Of a stretch of DNA of 14,386 bases, positions 1 to 8,011 are shown one piece after another. A model generated the notes under the pieces. It saw only the letters and a program-made list of their open reading frames with translations. It searched no databases and was not told where the DNA came from. Numbering within the stretch: position 1 is the first letter of the stretch; the number at the start of each line of letters is the position of its first letter. Made by a program: the position numbers and the translations under genes. This DNA comes from Sodalis-like endosymbiont of Proechinophthirus fluctus (lineage in GTDB: Bacteria > Pseudomonadota > Gammaproteobacteria > Enterobacterales > Enterobacteriaceae), in the NCBI RefSeq assembly GCF_001602625.1, contig NZ_LECR01000022.1, positions 37,933 to 52,318 on the forward strand. Reading direction: 5' to 3'.

Positions 1-1
1 G

Positions 2-331
2 GACATTGGCATCGGCGAAGAGAGCCGCAAACGCTGGTTACGCACCGGGAAATGCTCTTTCCTGCCGGAGGAGCGGGCCTGGATGGAACGTCTGTTGGCA
101 TGGGGACTGGTGGATACTTATCGCCAGGCCAATCCTGCAAGCGATAATCATTACTCCTGGTTTGACTATCGCTCGCGCAGCTTCGATGAAAACCGCGGTC
201 TGCGTATCGACCTCCTTCTGGCCTCGCGACCGTTAGCAGCCGCTGTTCGGGCGACCGGCATCGATTACGCCATCCGCGCAATGGATAAGCCGTCCGATCA
301 TGCACCGGTGTGGGCGGATTTCGATTTGTGA
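2..331 (+). CDS. xthA: Exonuclease III, C-terminal part (gene enters from the left edge)
   Basis: This is the last 109 residues of exonuclease III, the AP endonuclease and 3'-5' exonuclease of base excision repair. The frame is open from the window edge to TGA at 329-331. It aligns by eye with the E. coli protein end: a [12 protein letters not shown] stretch, then [19 protein letters not shown] and the terminal [12 protein letters not shown]. The Asp-His pair in SDHAPV is the catalytic histidine motif of the EEP (exonuclease-endonuclease-phosphatase) superfamily, and the RIDLLLAS strand is also conserved. No damage is visible in this part, so the gene is probably functional, but the N-terminal catalytic half lies outside the window. 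A nudG-like remnant follows downstream, suggesting that the ydjX to ynjF block present in E. coli is missing here. Confidence 0.95.
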   Translation, partial: DIGIGEESRKRWLRTGKCSFLPEERAWMERLLAWGLVDTYRQANPASDNHYSWFDYRSRSFDENRGLRIDLLLASRPLAAAVRATGIDYAIRAMDKPSDHAPVWADFDL

Positions 332-356
332 GTACAGCGAAACCTCTTACAGTCGT

Positions 357-389
357 GGCAGGGCTCATCGTCATCGATGGCGCCCTGCC
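357..389. repeat. Hairpin with 8-bp perfect stem after xthA
   Basis: GGCAGGGC at 357-364 is the exact reverse complement of GCCCTGCC at 382-389, with a 17-base spacer. It starts 25 bases after the xthA stop and could fold in the transcript end. No run of T follows the stem, so an intrinsic terminator is not supported. The right arm overlaps the nudG-like remnant, so the pairing may be chance. Confidence 0.4.
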
Positions 390-447
390 TCTAGCGGCGG
401 ATGCGCCCTTCATTCAGGCGTTAATGGCCCAAGACGCCGCCCAATGA
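376..447 (+). pseudogene. nudG: Probable 3' remnant of nudG (Nudix CTP pyrophosphohydrolase)
   Basis: A short frame reads DGALPLAADAPFIQALMAQ followed by four residues and TGA at 445-447. It resembles the C-terminus of E. coli NudG (YPLAPADIPLLEAFMAL...), which hydrolyses oxidised pyrimidine nucleotides. The Nudix box and everything upstream are absent, because the xthA stop lies only 45 bases before. In E. coli nudG lies between xthA and ydjA on the same strand as xthA, which fits the order here. The match is short, so the call rests on synteny as much as on sequence. Confidence 0.5.
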
Positions 448-572
448 TACGTGCTAACAGTGTGCCATCATCTGATACCGTGCAGGCGAAAGCGATGTTC
501 TTTACGCCATGATGACGGCAGGGCGGATGCGGAGCAGCGGGGTTTTGGCAGTGTACGCCGCCGTGCGGCTTT

Positions 573-604
573 GACTGCCGGTTTTTCGGTTGCCGACGGC
601 AGTC
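573..604. repeat. Inverted repeat, 8-bp arms
   Basis: GACTGCCG at 573-580 pairs exactly with CGGCAGTC at 597-604 across a 16-base spacer. No T-tract follows. It lies in decayed DNA with no gene assignment, so it may be a relict terminator or chance. Confidence 0.4.
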
Positions 605-616
605 CAAGCAGCGATG

Positions 617-639
617 AGAGCGCCAGCTGGTGGCGCTCT
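617..639. repeat. Compact hairpin with 9-bp perfect stem
   Basis: AGAGCGCCA at 617-625 and TGGCGCTCT at 631-639 form a perfect 9-bp stem with a 5-base loop (GCTGG). Only 12 bases separate it from the preceding hairpin. Neither side has a strong T-run, so termination is not shown. It may be a relict of a lost gene end or a small REP-like unit. Confidence 0.5.
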
Positions 640-757
640 GAAGCAACGCATGGATCAAACCGCGTCCGGTATCGCTGGCGTGGATTGTGGATTATAGTTG
701 TCCTTATTTAAATAGAAAACCGCACTTAAATAATAACTTGATAATGCTGGTGAGCAA

Positions 758-1266
758 TCAAAAGCGGCGCACGAATGCATCGGTAGCCAGCCAGCGGCAA
801 TACTGGTGCTAGCTTTCAACTGAGGCTTCCCGAGATAGAGAAAACCGACAGTGTCATCCTGCTCGCGACAGCCAATCGCAGTGCGCACGCCCGCTGCGCG
901 ATCCAAATACCAGTGTCCCAGATACCGTAAACCCCTGCGCTAATGCCGCCATCTGCATGGCGTGTACCGCGCTGGCGGCGAAAACTACTTGTTCCCAGCG
1001 GGGCAGGTTGCTTTGGGTATTACAACAGGCGCGATAACGCGATAATCAGCAGCGTGCGAAACGGCGCCTATTTCGCTTTTTCAATGCATTTTTGATCCAT
1101 ATGGCTTTCATAGTCGACTGGCTGAGCAATTCGCTCAGCCGGGTTGCGGCCTTCACCTTCGATAATGATGAAGCATCACGGTTGCATAGAGCCATGGTTG
1201 GTTCGGCGAGGGCTTGGTTAAACGGGAAGCTGAGAGGCGATTTAGTAACAGTTCCAATACATCCAT
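758..1266 (-). pseudogene. ydjA: Nitroreductase YdjA, decayed
   Basis: YdjA is a small FMN-dependent nitroreductase-fold protein of about 183 residues. The minus strand starts with ATG at 1266 and reads MDVLELLLNRLSASRL, matching the E. coli N-terminus. Later pieces appear in different frames: an EGEGRNPAERIAQ stretch near 1130-1165, NLPRWEQ and [14 protein letters not shown] near 930-1015, then [18 protein letters not shown] and LKASTSI near 810-870. A last frameshift near 805 leads to [10 protein letters not shown] and TGA at 758-760. Multiple frameshifts and stops make it non-functional. It is divergent from sppA, as in E. coli, where selD and topB follow; neither is seen here. Confidence 0.9.
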
Positions 1267-1500
1267 GAGTTCACTTCTAAGGTAGAATAGGGAGTTAACA
1301 GTAACATAGCGCTCTAACCTTTAATAGTATGTTACCGTTGTAGAGGGCGTCGGCAACAGGACGAAACACGCTTTTTCTCCGTTCGTCCGAGGCGAGGACC
1401 TAAACGCGCGGCGGGGAGGTTTACCTGTAGCGTTTTTTAGAGCGCGGCCAAACAAATTTTATATTATGATTTTGAACTTCGCTGTTTTATTGGAGATCTT

Positions 1501-3354
1501 ATGCGCACATTGTGGCGAATTATTTTCGGCCCGTTTAAGTGGGGTTGGCGTTTACTGAATTTTATCCGCGAATTTATCCTCAACATATTTTTAGTGTTCC
1601 TTATCATCGTGGTGGTGGGGATCTACTTACAAGTACGACACACGCCGCCAAAATCGGCAAAAGGCGCATTGGTGATGGATCTGACCGGTACGGTGGTCGA
1701 CAAACCGGCAATGAATAATAAATTCCGTCAGCTCGGCCGAGAGTTGCTTGGTGCTTCTAGCAACCGGCTGCAGGAAAATTCGCTATTTGACGTGGTAGAT
1801 ACACTGCGCCAGGCGAAAAGCGATGCTAATATCACCGGGCTGGTACTGTCGCTGAAAGATTTCGCCGGGGCGGATCAGGCTTCGCTGGAGTACATCGGCA
1901 AGGCGTTGCGCGAATTCCGCGACAGCGGCAAACCCATCTATGCTGTGGGAGACAGTTATAGCCAGGCGCAATACTTCCTCGCCAGTTATGCCAATAAAAT
2001 CTATCTCACACCCCATGGTGCGGTGGATCTACACGGTATCGCCAAGAATAACCTCTACTACAAGACATTGCTCGAAAAACTGAAAGTCAATAGCCACATC
2101 TTCCGCGTCGGCACTTATAAATCCGCGGTTGAACCTTTCTTGCGCGACAATATGTCCGACGATGCTCGCGATGCCGATAGCCGCTGGGTTAACCAACTTT
2201 GGCAGCATTATCTGACGACAGCCGCGACCAATAGGCAAATTACGCCGCAGCAATTGTTTCCAGGAGCCAAGACAATGCTGGACGGTCTGCGCGCTGTACA
2301 GGGCAATTCAGCGCAATTTGCGTTGAATAACAAATGGGTCGATGAGGTGGCGTCCCGTTCGGCGATTGACGACGAGCTGACCAAGGCTTTTGGCTGGAAC
2401 AAGCGCGACAAGGCGTTCAATAGCATCAGTATTTACGATTATCGACCAGCGACGCCGTCGCAACAAGGTGGTCAAATTGCTGTGATTCTCGCCAATGGCG
2501 CCATTATCGACGGCCTGGAAACAACGGGGTTGGTCGGGGGAGACACCACTGCCGACCAGATCCGCGATGCCAGGTTAGATCCCGATATCAAAGCTATTGT
2601 ATTCCGGGTTAACAGCCCCGGCGGCAGCGTCACCGCCTCCGAAGTTATCCGCTCCGAGCTTGCCGCGGCGCGCGCCGCGGGCAAACCCGTAGTGGTCTCT
2701 ATGGGCGGTGTGGCGGCCTCGGGAGGTTATTGGGTATCAACCCCCGCTAATTATATCATCGCCAGCGCCAGCACTCTAACTGGGTCGATTGGTATCTTCG
2801 GGGTAATAAACACCTTGGAGAGCTCCCTTGACAGCATCGGCGTCCACACCGATGGCGTCGCTACCTCACCGCTGGCAGATGTGTCGATGACCAAAACGCT
2901 ACCGTCGGAATTCTCGCAGATGATGCAGCTTAACGTCGAAAATGGTTATCACAACTTTATCGACTTGGTTGCGCAGTCCCGCCACAAAACGCCGGAAGAG
3001 GTAGATAATATCAGCCAAGGCCACGTCTGGATTGGTAGCGATGCCGCACAAAACGGGTTGGTAGATCAATTGGGGGACTTCGATGACGCGGCAAGTAAAG
3101 CAGCCGAACTGGCGCAGTTGAAGCAATACCAGTTGAACTGGTATCTAGATGAGCCTAACCTGCTGGATTTATTATTTGCGCAAACCAGCGCGTCGATGCA
3201 TGCCGTCATTCCTAGTTTGATTCAGTCATGGTTGCCGGCGCCGGTCACCCAAGTGGTAGACCGGCTGAAGATAGATGCCGGCCTGGGCTTTGAATGGAAC
3301 GATCCGCAAAACCGTTACGCCTTCTGTCTCTCCTGCGAACAGATAGTGCGCTAA
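1501..3354 (+). CDS. sppA: Signal peptide peptidase SppA (protease IV), 67K type
   Basis: A membrane-anchored serine protease that degrades cleaved signal peptides in the inner membrane or periplasm. The 617-residue frame is intact (E. coli 618). A hydrophobic anchor lies at about residues 22-44 (FILNIFLVFLIIVVVGIYLQ). Two S49 peptidase domains follow: the N-terminal one carries the general-base lysine, Lys207 in VGTYKSAVEPF, and the C-terminal one carries the nucleophile, Ser407 in VAASGGYW. These correspond to E. coli Lys209 and Ser409. The conserved NSPGGSVTASEVIR loop is present, and the protein ends in NDPQNRYAFCLSC near the C-terminus as in the family. The ATG at 1501 has a TGGAG ribosome site at 1491-1495, and TATTAT at 1462-1467 may be the -10 box. 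It sits between dead ydjA and dead ansA, so its preservation implies selection. Confidence 0.97.
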   Translation: MRTLWRIIFGPFKWGWRLLNFIREFILNIFLVFLIIVVVGIYLQVRHTPPKSAKGALVMDLTGTVVDKPAMNNKFRQLGRELLGASSNRLQENSLFDVVDTLRQAKSDANITGLVLSLKDFAGADQASLEYIGKALREFRDSGKPIYAVGDSYSQAQYFLASYANKIYLTPHGAVDLHGIAKNNLYYKTLLEKLKVNSHIFRVGTYKSAVEPFLRDNMSDDARDADSRWVNQLWQHYLTTAATNRQITPQQLFPGAKTMLDGLRAVQGNSAQFALNNKWVDEVASRSAIDDELTKAFGWNKRDKAFNSISIYDYRPATPSQQGGQIAVILANGAIIDGLETTGLVGGDTTADQIRDARLDPDIKAIVFRVNSPGGSVTASEVIRSELAAARAAGKPVVVSMGGVAASGGYWVSTPANYIIASASTLTGSIGIFGVINTLESSLDSIGVHTDGVATSPLADVSMTKTLPSEFSQMMQLNVENGYHNFIDLVAQSRHKTPEEVDNISQGHVWIGSDAAQNGLVDQLGDFDDAASKAAELAQLKQYQLNWYLDEPNLLDLLFAQTSASMHAVIPSLIQSWLPAPVTQVVDRLKIDAGLGFEWNDPQNRYAFCLSCEQIVR

Positions 3355-3356
3355 AG

Positions 3357-3945
3357 AGGAAGAAATCTATTTATATAGCCTATACCGGCGGTAACATCGG
3401 TCGGTATGCAGCGCTCTGGTAATGGCTACCACCAGTTTCCTGGTATCTATAGCGTCAATTGGCGCAGATGCCAGGGATTTTACCGTCCCGAAATGCCAGA
3501 CTTTATCGTGTATAAAGTTCTTTATTGTGCATGAAATTGGAGCATCTCAATAATCCAGTCATCGTCACCGGCTCGCAAATTCCACTGGAAGCACTAAATT
3601 TCAGTGGGCAAACCAATTATTTCTGTGGGAAAACCAATTTACTTAACGCCTTATATCTGGCTGCTCATTATCCGGTCAAGGAAGTCTCAGGCTATTTTTC
3701 AATAACAAACTGTTGCGCGGCGGCAACCCGTACCATTACGGCCCATGTCTATGGGTTTGATGCATTCGCCTCGCCGAATTTTCCTCCGTTGCTGGATGGA
3801 GGAAAGTATCCATATCCGCCGTCTTACGCCTTCACCGGCAAGCCAGGAAAGAGGTCCGCTTATCGTGCATCCTATTACGCCCCAGCTCGTAGGGGTAGGG
3901 GTGGTCACTCTCTACCCCGGTATTTCCACGGACATGGTCGGCAAC
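3357..3945 (+). pseudogene. ansA: L-asparaginase I, decayed and fused into pncA remnant
   Basis: Cytoplasmic asparaginase I hydrolyses asparagine to aspartate and is 338 residues long in E. coli. Directly after the sppA stop, KKSIYIAYTGGNIG matches the AnsA N-terminus, but no start codon remains and the conserved active-site threonine of TGGTIG reads asparagine. Further pieces follow in other frames: RPEMPDF-like near 3486-3500, NPVIVTGSQIPLEAL near 3550-3595, TNLLNALYLAAHYP near 3634-3675, GFDAFASPNFPPLL near 3756-3797, then HIRRL and LIVHPITPQ near 3810-3885, and VTLYPGISTDMVGNF up to about 3945. The segment between PEMPDF and NPVIVTG, which should hold the HGTDT catalytic motif, is deleted. 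The C-terminal third is missing, and the sequence runs directly into pncA. Open stretches of up to 155 codons here are chimeric frames, not a real protein. Confidence 0.93.
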
Positions 3946-4278
3946 TTTCCGCGCCTGCGGATCTCTGGCGGTACCAGAGGGCGATGCTGTAATCCCCGTA
4001 GCTAATGTGGCGCTGGCGCTGTGCAGCCGCTGCGCGCACAGCGCCCTGGGCGGCCCGGCTGAGCGCGCGGCATAGATCTACTGACCGCCCTTTGGGATGT
4101 TGGCTAAGGATTATTGTGTGAAATACAGTGTACTGGACGCCCTGTATTTGAGTTACGCCCTCCCCCGCTGCTGGGACATCAATCCGCAATCGGAGGGCAA
4201 CGCGGAGGCGCTGCGGGAAATGGCGCACCGCGGCAAATACTAATGCTGGACGCCTTCGCCGCGCGGATAGAGGCCTAG
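3946..4278 (+). pseudogene. pncA: Nicotinamidase PncA, truncated at 5' end and internally deleted
   Basis: Nicotinamidase converts nicotinamide to nicotinate in NAD salvage. One frame from about 3946 reads FRACGSLAVPEGDAVIPVAN, matching FCAGGALAVPEGDSTVDVAN near the PncA N-terminus. From about 4098 a piece reading KDYCVKYSVLDALYLSY matches TDYCVKFTVLDALQLGY, which holds the catalytic cysteine. The end may be MLDAFAARIEA with TAG at 4276-4278. The roughly 100 residues between these blocks are missing, as are the first residues including the start and the catalytic Asp. In E. coli pncA follows ansA on the same strand, and the order is kept. Confidence 0.88.
4015..4045. repeat. Perfect 10-bp inverted repeat inside pncA remnant
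   Basis: GGCGCTGTGC at 4015-4024 pairs exactly with GCACAGCGCC at 4036-4045, leaving an 11-base loop. It lies near the internal deletion of pncA, just after the N-terminal block. It may be a structure that promoted the deletion or a small repeat unit. No T-tract follows. Confidence 0.6.
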
Positions 4279-4440
4279 GAGACTCATAATCCCTAGCGCG
4301 CCTATCGAATGGCCGGCGATAGAAAATGCCTCGCCGACAGTCTGAGTCTGCCAAAATGACGTAGAGTCCAGAATAAAGTCTTGTTGAGTGAAGGGCAGTC
4401 GATGGTGAAAACGAGGTCCAGAAAAGAAATTCGCGCCAAC
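4279..4440 (-). pseudogene. Unassigned coding scrap downstream of yeaC
   Basis: The minus frame that carries the yeaC C-terminal part stays open past the expected YeaC end and stops at 4240. Its extra segment includes QTQTVGEAFSIAGHSIGALG followed by a hydrophobic stretch. Two readings are possible. It could be the last membrane helix of an MFS transporter such as YdjE, which in E. coli lies convergent with pncA. Or GHSIG could be the nucleophile elbow of an alpha/beta hydrolase. The piece is too short to decide. The adjoining genes are broken, so it is most likely a relict joined to yeaC by deletion or loss of the yeaC stop. Confidence 0.3.
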
Positions 4441-4717
4441 GCCTTGAGATTTTAGTACGACGATGGTCCCGTCGGTCTTCAGCTCTTCCAGTAAGGAACG
4501 CTTACTCTTCATGGTAATGTGGCCATCAGTACTGGTGCTCAGTTCAGGGTGACGGTTATGATGTAACTGCCACAGCACGCCATCTGTAGACAGATGGCGT
4601 GCTTCTCCGGCATTAGTGCCACCCCGCCCCGCTGAGCCATTTGCCCAATTCCACAGCCGTCATTAGCCGTTGATAAATCTCCGGCGTCATTGTCGCCAGA
4701 AGTGCTCCAATATCCAT
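4441..4717 (-). pseudogene. yeaC: YeaC (DUF1315) small protein, frameshifted
   Basis: YeaC is a conserved protein of about 90 residues with no assigned function, located next to msrB in E. coli. The minus-strand ATG at 4717 reads MDIGALLATMTPEIYQRLMT then AVELGKW, matching the E. coli N-terminus. A frameshift near 4625 moves to GVALMPEKHAICLQM. Another near 4580 moves to LWQLHHNRHPEL and TDGHITMKSKRSLLEEL, matching the C-terminal half. The in-frame product of the ATG would stop after 34 residues. No stop is found at the usual C-terminus, and the frame runs on into an unrelated segment. Confidence 0.9.
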
Positions 4718-4728
4718 TGCCGCACCTT

Positions 4729-4750
4729 TTATATGGTGCTTATATGGAGC
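4729..4750. repeat. Tandem 11-bp imperfect repeat between yeaC and msrB remnants
   Basis: TTATATGGTGC at 4729-4739 is followed immediately by TTATATGGAGC at 4740-4750, differing at one base. It lies in the short spacer between the truncated msrB end and the yeaC start. It may be a small duplication or replication slippage product. Confidence 0.6.
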
Positions 4751-4752
4751 AA

Positions 4753-5094
4753 TTAGATGATATAGTCTCCGTCAGGGAAAAAGTGCCATAAATGGGCATC
4801 TCAGGCGCTACAATGGATTTCCACCCACTGTATACCGTGGTATTATCCTCAAGGCAGCGGATGCCATCATCGCCTACTGGCTCATAGAAACTCGGCCAGC
4901 TACGGCCTGATTCGTATTTCGTTTCGGAGTAGAATAGTGGCACATAGCAAGCCAGACAATGGTATTGTTTAGTTCGATTATTTTCCATCAGCTTACCGCT
5001 GTACGGTGATTCGGTACCACGCTGCTAGGTAACAATATCGCTGCGTATCGGTCATTGCTTCATCGGGTAATCATGAGGGTGTGTTATTGGCCAT
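4753..5094 (-). pseudogene. msrB: Methionine sulfoxide reductase B, decayed
   Basis: MsrB (YeaA) reduces methionine-R-sulfoxide and is about 137 residues. The minus-strand ATG at 5094 begins MANNTPS then hits TGA. Further blocks are GTESPYSGKLMENNR, YHCLACYVPLFYSETKYESG and WPSFYEPV, then, in another frame, VEIHCSA-stop-DAHLWHFFPDG. The first zinc-site CxxC is kept (CLAC). The last Cys of the second CxxC has become TGA (TCA at 4801-4803 on the plus strand). The frame ends at 4753 right after FPDG, so the catalytic-cysteine block (RYCVNSASL in E. coli) is missing. It is divergent from gapA as in E. coli. Stops, a frameshift and loss of the catalytic end make it dead. Confidence 0.93.
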
Positions 5095-5370
5095 TGTTAC
5101 GCGTCTCTGGCTAGGGGTGAGAAATATTTCCAATGAAGCCATTATAACAAATAGTTAAACAACTCGGCAGGCAATTTTAGCATAAACTATACAAGGAAAT
5201 ATTGTAGCCATATAAATATCATTATTATCACAAATTGTAACTTAACGCAGTTTATATTTGACTATTATGATAACCCATATGAGTTACAGGTATTTTGGTG
5301 TCAATGGAATACATATCGTTCGCTGTACGGGGTCGGGGTTGATGTATCGCAACTATTGATACGATTCTGC
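5095..5370. other. AT-rich divergent intergenic region msrB/gapA
   Basis: No gene is seen. The stretch is AT-rich, as expected for divergent promoters. GTATC at 5344-5348 and GATAC at 5358-5362 form a small inverted repeat just upstream of the gapA -35 box and could be a regulator site, but this is weak. I could not identify a convincing CRP site by eye. Confidence 0.5.
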
Positions 5371-5398
5371 TTGACGCTGTGCGCGGTTTTTGTAAATT
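5371..5398 (+). promoter_or_regulatory. gapA proximal promoter
   Basis: TTGACG at 5371-5376 and TAAATT at 5393-5398, spaced by 16 bases, sit 44 bases before the gapA ATG. The element and its flanks (CTTGACGCTG, then GGTTTTTGTAA) closely resemble the strong E. coli gapA P1 promoter as I recall it. Conservation in a decaying neighbourhood supports strong expression of gapA. Confidence 0.75.
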
Positions 5399-5438
5399 TA
5401 CAAGTAACCTTTTATTCATTAATAGATAGCTGGTGTAA

Positions 5439-6440
<1,002 letters not shown>

Positions 6441-6459
6441 GCTTAGTGACTGGATAATG

Positions 6460-6491
6460 AAAGGGCGGCGGCGATGTCGCCCTTTTCTTTT
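6460..6491 (+). terminator. Intrinsic terminator after gapA
   Basis: AAAGGGCG at 6460-6467 pairs with CGCCCTTT at 6478-6485, with a 10-base loop, followed by TCTTTT at 6486-6491. It begins 20 bases after the gapA stop and ends just before the yeaD ribosome site. It could act as the full gapA terminator or as an attenuator before yeaD. Confidence 0.85.
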
Positions 6492-6505
6492 AATCAGGAG
6501 ACATA

Positions 6506-7078
6506 ATGATGTCTGACTCTCTTTTTTTTGTGTTACCCGTTAGACAAACCATGTCGCCGTCCCTAATGTTACGCCAGAAAAAATGAATTGCTGCTTAATG
6601 ATCGAACATCTGCTGGTACTGGCGCCGGTGATGCTGCATAGCGCGTACCCTATCGTCGCCTAACCCCCGGCCTGCAAGAAGCCAGTATTACATAGTTAAG
6701 CGAGAAAAACTCCTTCAAGGAAGGCATATCCCTCTGCGGCGGTGTATCGATCTGTTGGCCCTGGTTCGGTAAGGTTACCACTTCTAACCATAGCTTCGTC
6801 TGCATTCTTCCTTGAGAATTAAGCGACTACAGCTAGGACGATAAACAGGTTCAACTGACTTTTAACCTTGCGTGATAGCATTTTGACTGAACTATTTTCC
6901 CCATCTGTTCACGCTTTGATGCCCTACTTTACTCTCAAACAGACCTGCAGTATCGATTTGTGGCAGAAGGTGGAGAGTATCAGACGACGTCTGCGCTGCA
7001 TAGCTACTTCACCATAGGGCCATTAGCGATATTCACGTCAGTAGCCTCGGCGACAGTTTTATCGATAATGTCAACGGT
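6506..7078 (+). pseudogene. yeaD: YeaD (glucose-6-phosphate 1-epimerase-like), decayed and 3'-truncated
   Basis: YeaD belongs to the aldose-1-epimerase-like family, about 294 residues, and follows gapA in E. coli. The ATG at 6506 (second ATG at 6509) has a CAGGAGA site at 6495-6501 and starts with an LPVRQTMSP-type segment like the E. coli LPVIEQISP. Later blocks are GVSICWPWFG near 6740-6770 (E. coli GVPVCWPWFG), YQTTSALHSYF near 6978-7010, and SLGDSFIDNVNG ending near 7075. Many stops and frameshifts lie between. The last 80 or so residues are absent, and the sequence passes directly into the reversed end of mipA. Confidence 0.9.
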
Positions 7079-7082
7079 GGCA

Positions 7083-7636
7083 CGGCTCACGCTGTAGTAA
7101 TAGTCGTTCTAGTCTTCGCTTGCCTACATCTCGCGGACAGCATGCACCAGGGTAAACCGACCTTGCTTAATAGGGTACAGGTATGATAAGTATGACAAGA
7201 TCGGCCGTGAAACTATCACTGTTATCCAGGATATCGCCCAAATATCCCGCGCGGAGCACCCCCCACAATCAGCGGTATGACTATAGCGCGGATCGGCCAT
7301 AACTGTGGAGCAGCACTTATCCAAGGGATTCATATCGTCATAATCATTTTTACTTGGCCGAAAATGCCAAGGCGCATTAAACTACCACTATCGATAACTA
7401 GTTCTGCAGGTCTTTCCACAGAACAAATAGCAGCCGGCGCTCAACCCTTTCAAATACACGTACTGATTATCATAATTAATCTGCGGAAACGGCAGAAGTT
7501 TATCATCGTCACCCGGTAGTGGCGGTAGCACACATGGCCGAGATGCTGAGTTAGAAATCGTCAGCCACGGCGGCCATCGGCGACAATAACCCGCAGTAAA
7601 AACGAGGATAAGCAATTTAAGAGAATGTATTTTTAC
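7083..7636 (-). pseudogene. mipA: MipA/OmpV-family outer membrane protein, decayed and 3'-truncated
   Basis: MipA is an outer membrane beta-barrel protein of about 248 residues, proposed to scaffold murein synthesis. On the minus strand KIHSLKLLILVFTAG near 7595-7636 looks like a signal peptide; its likely start codon reads GTA rather than GTG or ATG. Then come LLPFPQINYDNQYVYLKGLS and AGCYLF near 7425-7500 (E. coli VYPVPVINYESDNFWFRGLG). Further pieces in mixed frames are RPWHFRPSKND, YLGDILDNSDS, LYRYT and EDQNDYYYSVSR, the last ending at about 7083 (E. coli ENQNEYYYGVSR). The final barrel strands and C-terminal Phe are gone. As in E. coli, it is convergent with yeaD, but yeaE and both 3' ends are missing. 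Confidence 0.88.
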
Positions 7637-7926
7637 GAATGTATGTTTCTCGTTAAGAAAAATATATGCGTACTGTATAGATACAAGATATAGGGTCGCG
7701 TACGTAACGTACATAGGTTTATTTACATATAAAATATATATCATATATATTTATCATTGCGCAGCAGACCGTATGAGATAGAGAGTAGACGATAAAACGT
7801 AAACTTATTCATTGAAATCTCTTCAAAAGAGAGTTGGCAGCTGCCATGGAAATTATCGGATGCCAACTAAACTTTGTTATAGAGAAGGATTATATAAGTC
7901 CGGTAGCATAAAAGTGCGAATCAAGT
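7637..7926. other. AT-rich divergent control region mipA/yeaG
   Basis: No gene is seen. The stretch contains several symmetric sites: GTACGT-A-ACGTAC at 7700-7712, AAATATATAT-C-ATATATATTT at 7732-7752, the 12-bp palindrome TGGCAGCTGCCA at 7835-7846, and GTTGGCA at 7833-7839 inverted as TGCCAAC at 7861-7867. These may be old operators for mipA or for the yeaGH enhancer-binding regulator. The long AT palindrome could also simply reflect low-complexity sequence. Confidence 0.6.
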
Positions 7927-7942
7927 TGGCATAGTGGTTGCT
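7927..7942 (+). promoter_or_regulatory. Sigma-54 type -24/-12 promoter of yeaGH
   Basis: TGGCAT-AGTGG-TTGCT matches the sigma-54 consensus TGGCAC-N5-TTGCW except at one base, with GG and GC correctly spaced by 10. It lies about 70 bases before the former yeaG start. E. coli yeaGH is known to be transcribed by sigma-54 under nitrogen limitation, with NtrC and RpoS involved. The element has survived although both genes downstream are dead. Confidence 0.8.
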
Positions 7943-8011
7943 GTACTCAGTGAGCGTGTTTTTCGGGATCGGTTTTTTTAGTACTATCTCTTAGCTCCTT
8001 TTTAACCTGTG

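Larger units (their letters stand above)
448..757. other. Non-coding decay region between nudG remnant and ydjA pseudogene
   Basis: No gene can be supported here. Two inverted repeats are present and listed separately. On the minus strand around 415-500 a faint resemblance to the end of E. coli ynjH (a Cys, then DD-x-TL) is visible. It would suit the expected position of ynjH, convergent with nudG, but it is too weak to annotate. Nothing resembling gdhA, topB or selD, which lie here in E. coli, could be seen; they have probably been deleted or moved. Confidence 0.5.

Noticed and set aside
357..639. Three hairpins after xthA considered as intrinsic terminators or a REP array.
   Set aside because: None is followed by a T-run, and the three stems do not share a common sequence, so neither a terminator nor a repeat family is supported.
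3525..3992. A 155-codon open frame that looks like a gene.
   Set aside because: It joins fragments of AnsA in one frame to out-of-frame ansA and pncA sequence; the true homologous reading changes frame inside it.
3905..4354. A 149-codon minus-strand open frame.
   Set aside because: It is antisense to the pncA remnant, arginine- and alanine-rich, with no recognisable motif. It is a shadow of GC-rich decayed coding DNA.
4801..4803. TGA in place of a conserved cysteine codon in msrB, suggesting selenocysteine (some MsrB proteins are selenoproteins).
   Set aside because: The site is a zinc-binding Cys, not the catalytic position where Sec occurs in MsrB. Another TGA, a frameshift and loss of the catalytic end show plain decay, and no SECIS-like hairpin was recognised.
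7388..7744. A 118-codon minus-strand open frame as a new membrane or secreted protein.
   Set aside because: Its C-terminal part matches MipA, and its N-terminal extension is AT-rich intergenic sequence read in frame.
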